Shown here one piece after another: positions 59,751-64,000 of a DNA stretch of 64,000 nt (position 1 is its first letter; the number at the start of each line of letters is the position of its first letter). A program made the translations under genes and the position numbers. The notes beneath the pieces are model-generated. The model worked only from the letters and a program-made list of their open reading frames with translations. It did not search any database and had not been told where the DNA came from. Source of the DNA: Streptomyces sp. MUM 2J (lineage in GTDB: Bacteria > Actinomycetota > Actinomycetes > Streptomycetales > Streptomycetaceae); assembly GCF_022414535.1 (NCBI RefSeq), contig NZ_JADWYM010000009.1:62001-126000 (forward strand). The letters are read 5' to 3'.

Positions 59751-61283
59751 TCAGCGGACGCCGACGGTCTCCGGCTCCTCCTCGACGTCCTCGACGGTGC
59801 GCGTCGCCTTGCGGCGGGCGAAGTCCAGGAAGGAGTTGAGCTCGCGCCGGACCAGCGGGGCCAGCAGGTACAGGCCCACGATGTTGATGACGGCGAGCAC
59901 GAAGAGCACGGCGTCGGCGAGGTCGATCAGCGTCTGCAGGGTCAGCAGGGAGCCGGCCACCGCGAACAGGGTGTAGAGGGCCTTGTAGGCGACCTCGCTG
60001 ACGCGGCTGCGCCCGAACAGGTGCGTCCAGGCCTTGAGGCCGTAGTAGCCCCAGGTCAGCACGGTCGAGACGGCGAAGAGCAGCACCGCGACGGTCAGTA
60101 CGTACGGGAACCAGGGCAGGACGGTCCCGAAGGCGTCGGAGGTGATGGTGACACCGCCGACGGACTCGCCCCTGCGGGCGGCGGCCCAGCTGGCCGGGTT
60201 GGCGATGACGATGGTCAGCGCGGTCATGGTGCAGATGACGACCGTGTCGATGAACGGCTCCAGCAGGGCCACCAGGCCCTCGCTGGCAGGGTGCTTGGTC
60301 TTCACCGCGGAGTGGGCGATCGGCGCGGAGCCGAGGCCGGCCTCGTTGGAGAAGGCGGCCCGCTTGAAGCCGATGATCAGGGCGCCGACGATGCCGCCGG
60401 CGACGCCCTCGGGGTGGAAGGCTCCGTCGACGATGGTGGCGAACGCGGCGGGCAGCTCGGTGACGTTGACGCCGATCACCAGGAGGCAGGCGGCGATGTA
60501 GATGATCGCCATGGCGGGGACCAGGCGGCTGGTGACCGAGGCGATGGAGCGGATGCCGCCGAGCAGCACGATGCCCACCAGGGCGGCGATCAGGAGGCCG
60601 AAGAAGAGCGCGCCGGCCGAGGAGCCGAGGGCGCCGTTCTCGCCGCCGGCCACGGAGACGAGCTGGGTGTAGCTCTGGTTGACCTGGAAGAGGTTGCCGC
60701 CGAAGAGGCCGAAGAAGAGGACCATCACGGAGGCGAGGACCGCCAGGACCTTGCCCAGCTTGGCGCCGCCGCTGCCGAAGCGCTCGGCGAGACCCTTGGG
60801 CAGGTAGTGCATCGGGCCGCCGGAGACGGTGCCGTCGGGGTGCACCTCGCGGTACTTCACACCGAGTGTGACCTCGACGAACTTGGTGGCCATGCCGAGC
60901 AGGCCGCACAGGATCATCCAGAAGGTGGCGCCGGGCCCGCCGATGGAGACGGCGACGGCGACACCGGCGATGTTGCCGAGGCCGACGGTGCCGGAGACGG
61001 CGGCGGTCAGGGCCTGGAAGTGGTTGACCTCGCCCTCGGAGCCCTTCTCGTCGTACTTGCCGCGGACGACGTCCAGGGCCACCTTGAACCTGCGCACCTG
61101 CACGAAGCCGAACCAGGTGGTGAACACCAGGCCGGCGACGACGAGCCAGGCCACGATGAGCGGCAGCTCCGTTCCACCGACGGGGACGGAGTAGAAGACG
61201 ATCTCGCCGAGTTTCCTGGCGATGGGTTCGAAGAATCCGCTGACGGCGTCGTCAATGGACGTGGTGACGGAGTCGAGTGACAT
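59751..61283 (-). CDS. Alanine/glycine:cation (sodium) symporter, AGCS family
   Basis: 510-aa transporter of the AGCS family: GSEGEVNHFQALTAAVSGTV, GLGNIAGVAVAVSIGGPGA and AFSNEAGLGSAPIAHSAVKT are signature motifs. About 11 TM helices and a basic/acidic C-terminal tail follow. It imports alanine or glycine with Na+. ATG 61283 has no ribosome binding site that I can see, but MSLDSVTTSIDDAVSGF is the conserved N-terminus. A 320-nt leader and a hairpin with TTTT sit between the shared repeat and this gene. Confidence 0.93.
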   Translation of the reverse strand: MSLDSVTTSIDDAVSGFFEPIARKLGEIVFYSVPVGGTELPLIVAWLVVAGLVFTTWFGFVQVRRFKVALDVVRGKYDEKGSEGEVNHFQALTAAVSGTVGLGNIAGVAVAVSIGGPGATFWMILCGLLGMATKFVEVTLGVKYREVHPDGTVSGGPMHYLPKGLAERFGSGGAKLGKVLAVLASVMVLFFGLFGGNLFQVNQSYTQLVSVAGGENGALGSSAGALFFGLLIAALVGIVLLGGIRSIASVTSRLVPAMAIIYIAACLLVIGVNVTELPAAFATIVDGAFHPEGVAGGIVGALIIGFKRAAFSNEAGLGSAPIAHSAVKTKHPASEGLVALLEPFIDTVVICTMTALTIVIANPASWAAARRGESVGGVTITSDAFGTVLPWFPYVLTVAVLLFAVSTVLTWGYYGLKAWTHLFGRSRVSEVAYKALYTLFAVAGSLLTLQTLIDLADAVLFVLAVINIVGLYLLAPLVRRELNSFLDFARRKATRTVEDVEEEPETVGVR

Positions 61284-61573
61284 CGAGCTACATCGGTGGC
61301 GCGGGGACGTGCATGCAGGGCGCAGCAGTACGGAGTGCGGGATGAGCGAACGCCGTCGTCCGTTCGGCGACAGGGACGGGGAGCAGCGGCGCGCGGCCCG
61401 TGGACGCGGGCGGCGAATCGCTTCCCCGGTGGTTCTGTCGTTCTGACGTGCTGATCGGTGCGCACCGGCGGTGGCCGGCCTCGGCTGTGCGGCGGCTGAG
61501 GGTGGGCCGCACGCAGGTTGCCAGTTCTTACCACGCTGTTTACGAAGCCTTGGGTGAGTGACCTCACACGAAA

Positions 61574-61602
61574 ACGCCCCCGGGGACGAAACCCCAGGGG
61601 CG
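61574..61602 (-). terminator. Terminator-like hairpin between repeat copy 2 and AGCS
   Basis: Minus strand CGCCCCTGGGG ... CCCCGGGGGCG followed by TTTTCG. It may end the DUF2017-clpS transcript or act as an attenuator for AGCS, since the repeat lies before it. Confidence 0.7.
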
Positions 61603-61646
61603 GTGACGGGATCGTTATCCGGATTTGAGCGTCCGCTGAGCGAACA
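61603..61646. repeat. Shared upstream element, copy 2 (before AGCS symporter)
   Basis: 39 of 44 positions equal to 59611-59654, same orientation. It is 320 nt upstream of ATG 61283. Confidence 0.8.
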
Positions 61647-61672
61647 CGAAAGGCTCTTCCGGTGGCTGCGCG

Positions 61673-62278
61673 TCAGGCCAGGAGGGTGGAGACCAGCGTC
61701 TCCTGGAGCCCGCCGAGCCACAGATAGGCCATCACCATCGGCTTGCGGGGGTCCTCGTCGGGCAGCCGGTAGAGCAGGTCGCCGTCGTCCTCGTCGCCGA
61801 TCTCCAGGCGGGAGCCGATCGCCAGGCGCAGGTCGTTGAGCGCGCCCAGCCACTGCCGGGACTCCTCGGCGGAGAGCTTGAGGACCGCTCCCCCGTCGCC
61901 CGCCGACGTCAGCGCGTCCAGCGAGCGGATCATCGCCAGCGCGTCCTCCCGCTTGCGGGCCCGCAGGTCGTTCTCGGTGTAGCGGCGGAACTCCGCGGAG
62001 CTGGCCCTGCACTCCTCGGCCTCCTGCGGCGAGGCGGGCTCCTTGCCGGGATCGCCGTAGGCGTCGGGGAAGAGGCGCCTGAGGACCGGGTCGGACGGGG
62101 GCTCGCTCGGGCCCTCGGCGAACAGCTCGGCGAGCGGGTCGTCCGGGGCGTCCTCGGCGGGGCCGGGGCCGATCAGCTCCAGCAGCTGCACGGCGAGTGA
62201 GCGGATGATGGAGATCTCGACGTCGTCGAGGGCGACGGCCGCGCCGCCGCCGGGGAGCGGTTCGAATTGTCCGGGCAT
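61673..62278 (-). CDS. DUF2017 family protein
   Basis: 201-aa soluble protein of actinobacterial family DUF2017. Conserved stretches are EISIIRSLAVQLLELIG, DPVLRRLFPDAYGD, ASSAEFRRYTENDLRARKRE and LSAEESRQWLGALNDLRLAI. It always follows clpS in actinomycetes, which suggests a link to ClpAP/ClpCP adaptor function; its biochemistry is not known. ATG 62278 lies 35 nt from the clpS stop. Confidence 0.9.
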   Translation of the reverse strand: MPGQFEPLPGGGAAVALDDVEISIIRSLAVQLLELIGPGPAEDAPDDPLAELFAEGPSEPPSDPVLRRLFPDAYGDPGKEPASPQEAEECRASSAEFRRYTENDLRARKREDALAMIRSLDALTSAGDGGAVLKLSAEESRQWLGALNDLRLAIGSRLEIGDEDDGDLLYRLPDEDPRKPMVMAYLWLGGLQETLVSTLLA

Positions 62279-62313
62279 GAGGTCTTTTCGCTGGTGGGCG
62301 GTGTGCGGACGGC

Positions 62314-62631
62314 TTACTTGCGGTCCTGCTGGAGGGTGGCCCACAGACCGTAGCCGTGCATGGCCTGCACGTCGCGCTCCATCTCCTCGCGCGTGCCGCT
62401 GGAGACGACCGCCCGGCCCTTGTGGTGGACGTCGAGCATGAGCTTGGTGGCCTTGTCCTTGGAGTAGCCGAAGTACGACTGGAAGACGTACGTCACATAG
62501 CTCATGAGGTTGACGGGGTCGTTGTGGACGATCGTCACCCAGGGCACGTCGGGCTCGGGTACGGCGAAGACCTCCTCCGCCGGCTCGGTCTTCTCGATCT
62601 CGATGGGTGCGGCAGCCGTCACAGTGCCCAT
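62314..62631 (-). CDS. clpS: ATP-dependent Clp protease adaptor ClpS
   Basis: 105-aa N-end-rule adaptor that delivers proteins with destabilising N-terminal residues to ClpC/ClpA. The conserved [20 protein letters not shown] and the [19 protein letters not shown] region form the binding pocket and ClpA contact; the N-terminal extension ([11 protein letters not shown]) is typical. It is divergent from pncB and co-directional with DUF2017. Confidence 0.95.
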   Translation of the reverse strand: MGTVTAAAPIEIEKTEPAEEVFAVPEPDVPWVTIVHNDPVNLMSYVTYVFQSYFGYSKDKATKLMLDVHHKGRAVVSSGTREEMERDVQAMHGYGLWATLQQDRK

Positions 62632-62674
62632 GCTGCCACGCACCCCGGAAATCGTCACACTGACGAAATGGGAG

Positions 62675-62680
62675 TAGCAT
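62675..62680 (+). promoter_or_regulatory. -10 box, leaderless start of pncB
   Basis: TAGCAT, 8 nt before ATG 62689; no ribosome binding site in the 20 nt upstream. Confidence 0.5.
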
Positions 62681-62688
62681 CTGTCGTC

Positions 62689-64000
62689 ATGAACACTGCG
62701 GACCCTGGGCTGCCGGAGGAAGAAGGGCGCGAAGCGCCCCCGCGGAAGGGCGGTGGGGGGAGACGGGTGGGCGTTCCCTCGACGGCGCTCTTCACCGACC
62801 ACTACGAGCTGACGATGCTCCAGGCCGCCCTGAAGGGCGGAACGGCCCAACGGCGCAGCGTCTTCGAGGTCTTCACCCGGCGGCTGCCCGAGGGACGGCG
62901 CTACGGCGTCGTGGCGGGCACCGGACGCGTCCTGGACGCGGTGGAGAACTTCCGCTTCGACGCGGATCTCCTCGGCTTCCTGCGCGAGCGGAGGATCGTC
63001 GACGAGGAGACCCTCCAATGGCTGGCCGGATACCGCTTCTCGGGTGACGTCTGGGGCTACCCGGAGGGCGAGGTGTACTTCCCCGGCTCGCCGATCCTGC
63101 GGGTGGAGGGCTCCTTCGCCGAGTGCGTGCTCCTGGAGACGGTGATCCTGTCGATCCTCAACCACGACTCGGCGATCGCCGCGGCCGCCTCCCGCATGGC
63201 GTCCGCCGCCGGCGACCGCCCCCTGGTCGAGATGGGCGCCCGGCGCACCCACGAGCTGGCCGCCGTGGCCGCCGCGCGCGCCGCGTACGTGGGCGGCTTC
63301 ACCTCCACCTCCGACCTGGCGGCGGGGTTCCGCTACGGCATCCCCACCGTCGGCACCTCCGCCCACGCCTTCACCCTGCTGCACGACCGGGAGCGGGACG
63401 CCTTCCGGGCCCAGGTCGACTCCATGGGCCGGGGCACGACGCTGCTGGTGGACACCTACGACGTCGCCGAGGCCGTCCGTACGGCGGTGCAGGTGGCCGG
63501 ACCCGGGCTGGGCGCCGTCCGCATCGACTCCGGCGACCTGCTGCTGGTCGCGCACCGGGTGCGGCAGCAGCTGGACGAGCTGGGCGCCCGCCACACGAAG
63601 ATCATCGTGACCTCCGACCTGGACGAGTACGCCATCGCCTCGCTGGCGGCGGCGCCCGTGGACGCCTACGGCGTCGGCACCCAGCTCGTGACCGGCTCCG
63701 GGCACCCCACCTGCTCGATGGTCTACAAGCTGGTCGCCCGCGCCGAGTCCGCCGACCCGGCGGCGCCGCTGGTGCCGGTGGCGAAGAGGTCGTCCGGCGG
63801 CAAGACCTCCGCCGGTGGGCGCAAGTGGGCCGCACGGCGGCTGGACGGGGACGGGGTCGCCGAGGCCGAGGTCGTGGGCACCGGGGCGGTGCCCGGCGAG
63901 CTGGCCGGCAACCAGCTCCTGGTCGAGCTGGTCAAGGGCGGAGAGCCCCTGGACACCGCCCGCGAGCCGCTGGACACCGCCCGCGACCGGCACACGGCGG
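62689..64000 (+). CDS. pncB: Nicotinate phosphoribosyltransferase (3' end beyond window)
   Basis: NAD-salvage enzyme making nicotinate mononucleotide from nicotinate and PRPP. At least 437 residues are in the window without a stop. Diagnostic: [70 protein letters not shown] (the phosphorylated His) and VRIDSGDL. The first 30 residues are Gly/Arg-rich and may not belong to the fold, so a GTG at 62768 is an alternative start. It is divergent from clpS. Confidence 0.93.
   Translation, partial: MNTADPGLPEEEGREAPPRKGGGGRRVGVPSTALFTDHYELTMLQAALKGGTAQRRSVFEVFTRRLPEGRRYGVVAGTGRVLDAVENFRFDADLLGFLRERRIVDEETLQWLAGYRFSGDVWGYPEGEVYFPGSPILRVEGSFAECVLLETVILSILNHDSAIAAAASRMASAAGDRPLVEMGARRTHELAAVAAARAAYVGGFTSTSDLAAGFRYGIPTVGTSAHAFTLLHDRERDAFRAQVDSMGRGTTLLVDTYDVAEAVRTAVQVAGPGLGAVRIDSGDLLLVAHRVRQQLDELGARHTKIIVTSDLDEYAIASLAAAPVDAYGVGTQLVTGSGHPTCSMVYKLVARAESADPAAPLVPVAKRSSGGKTSAGGRKWAARRLDGDGVAEAEVVGTGAVPGELAGNQLLVELVKGGEPLDTAREPLDTARDRHTA

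Larger units (their letters stand above)
61284..61672. other. Upstream region of AGCS symporter
   Basis: 389 nt without a supported gene: leader, terminator-like hairpin and repeat copy 2 (61603-61646). Frames within show weak coding bias only. Confidence 0.5.

Overview
The window is a 64 kb piece of a Streptomyces chromosome. GC content is very high with strong third-position GC bias, the genes have Shine-Dalgarno-led or leaderless starts, and the gene order matches the conserved region around cslA-glxA, nagF-nagE1-nagE2 and cysO-cysM in Streptomyces core chromosomes. Nothing resembles a prophage, an integrative element or a secondary-metabolite cluster. The only mobile-type sequence I can support is a 169-bp MITE-like element at 54841-55009. 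Because of the GC content almost every gene has long open shadow frames, which are left out.

Layout. 1-4.6 kb: an M6-type secreted metalloprotease (cut by the left edge), a PAS-GGDEF-EAL c-di-GMP protein and a flavin-dependent oxidoreductase. 4.8-13.7 kb: an uptake and catabolic island with two Asp/Glu-racemase-family proteins, a D-2-hydroxyacid dehydrogenase, an amidase, a DUF3830 protein, an EhuBCDA-like amino-acid-type ABC importer and an IclR regulator. 13.9-23.2 kb: the hyphal-tip glycan locus. It holds a secreted AA10 LPMO, an SPFH protein and an NlpC/P60-like hydrolase between two identical tRNA-Lys(CTT) genes, then cslA-glxA and the GH6 lipoprotein cslZ. 23.5-26.9 kb: a class F sortase with a membrane-anchored partner, a NagD-like HAD phosphatase and a LAXTG surface protein. 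27.0-33.2 kb: a ROK regulator divergent from an oxidoreductase/UPF0303 pair (with a clear operator), an F420-type oxidoreductase, an FAH-family hydrolase and a SEC-C protein.

33.9-45.9 kb: Hsp20 with an HspR-like operator, DUF445, SGNH hydrolase and DUF1707 proteins, a three-gene ABC-2 exporter, a class A penicillin-binding protein with a Thr/Gly-rich tail, a guanidinium exporter preceded by a guanidine-III-like riboswitch, a GroES-like protein and a DUF3618 protein. 45.9-50.0 kb: Bcp peroxidase, a frameshifted repeat-HTH/HNH endonuclease abutting tRNA-Leu(TAG), RdgB, a lipoprotein and RNase PH. 50.0-53.4 kb: the N-acetylglucosamine PTS (nagF, nagE1, nagE2) with DasR dre boxes. 53.4-64 kb: an MBL hydrolase, a membrane-anchored PemK/MazF-like protein, the MITE, the cysteine pathway cysM-cysO-mec with a 31-aa Cys leader peptide, two amino-acid transporters sharing a 44-bp upstream repeat, DUF2017-ClpS, and nicotinate phosphoribosyltransferase (cut by the right edge).

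How it works together. Several modules join cell-envelope growth (cslA/glxA/cslZ/LPMO, PBP, sortase) to nutrient sensing (GlcNAc PTS under DasR, sulfur assimilation under a Cys leader, guanidine efflux under a riboswitch). Many housekeeping starts have a TANNNT -10 box only 6-8 nt upstream of the start codon, implying leaderless mRNAs. The least explained signals are the shared repeat upstream of the two amino-acid transporters, the racemase/amidase/DUF3830/Ehu island of unknown substrate, the HNH gene at the tRNA, and the membrane-anchored MazF-like gene ending in a MITE.
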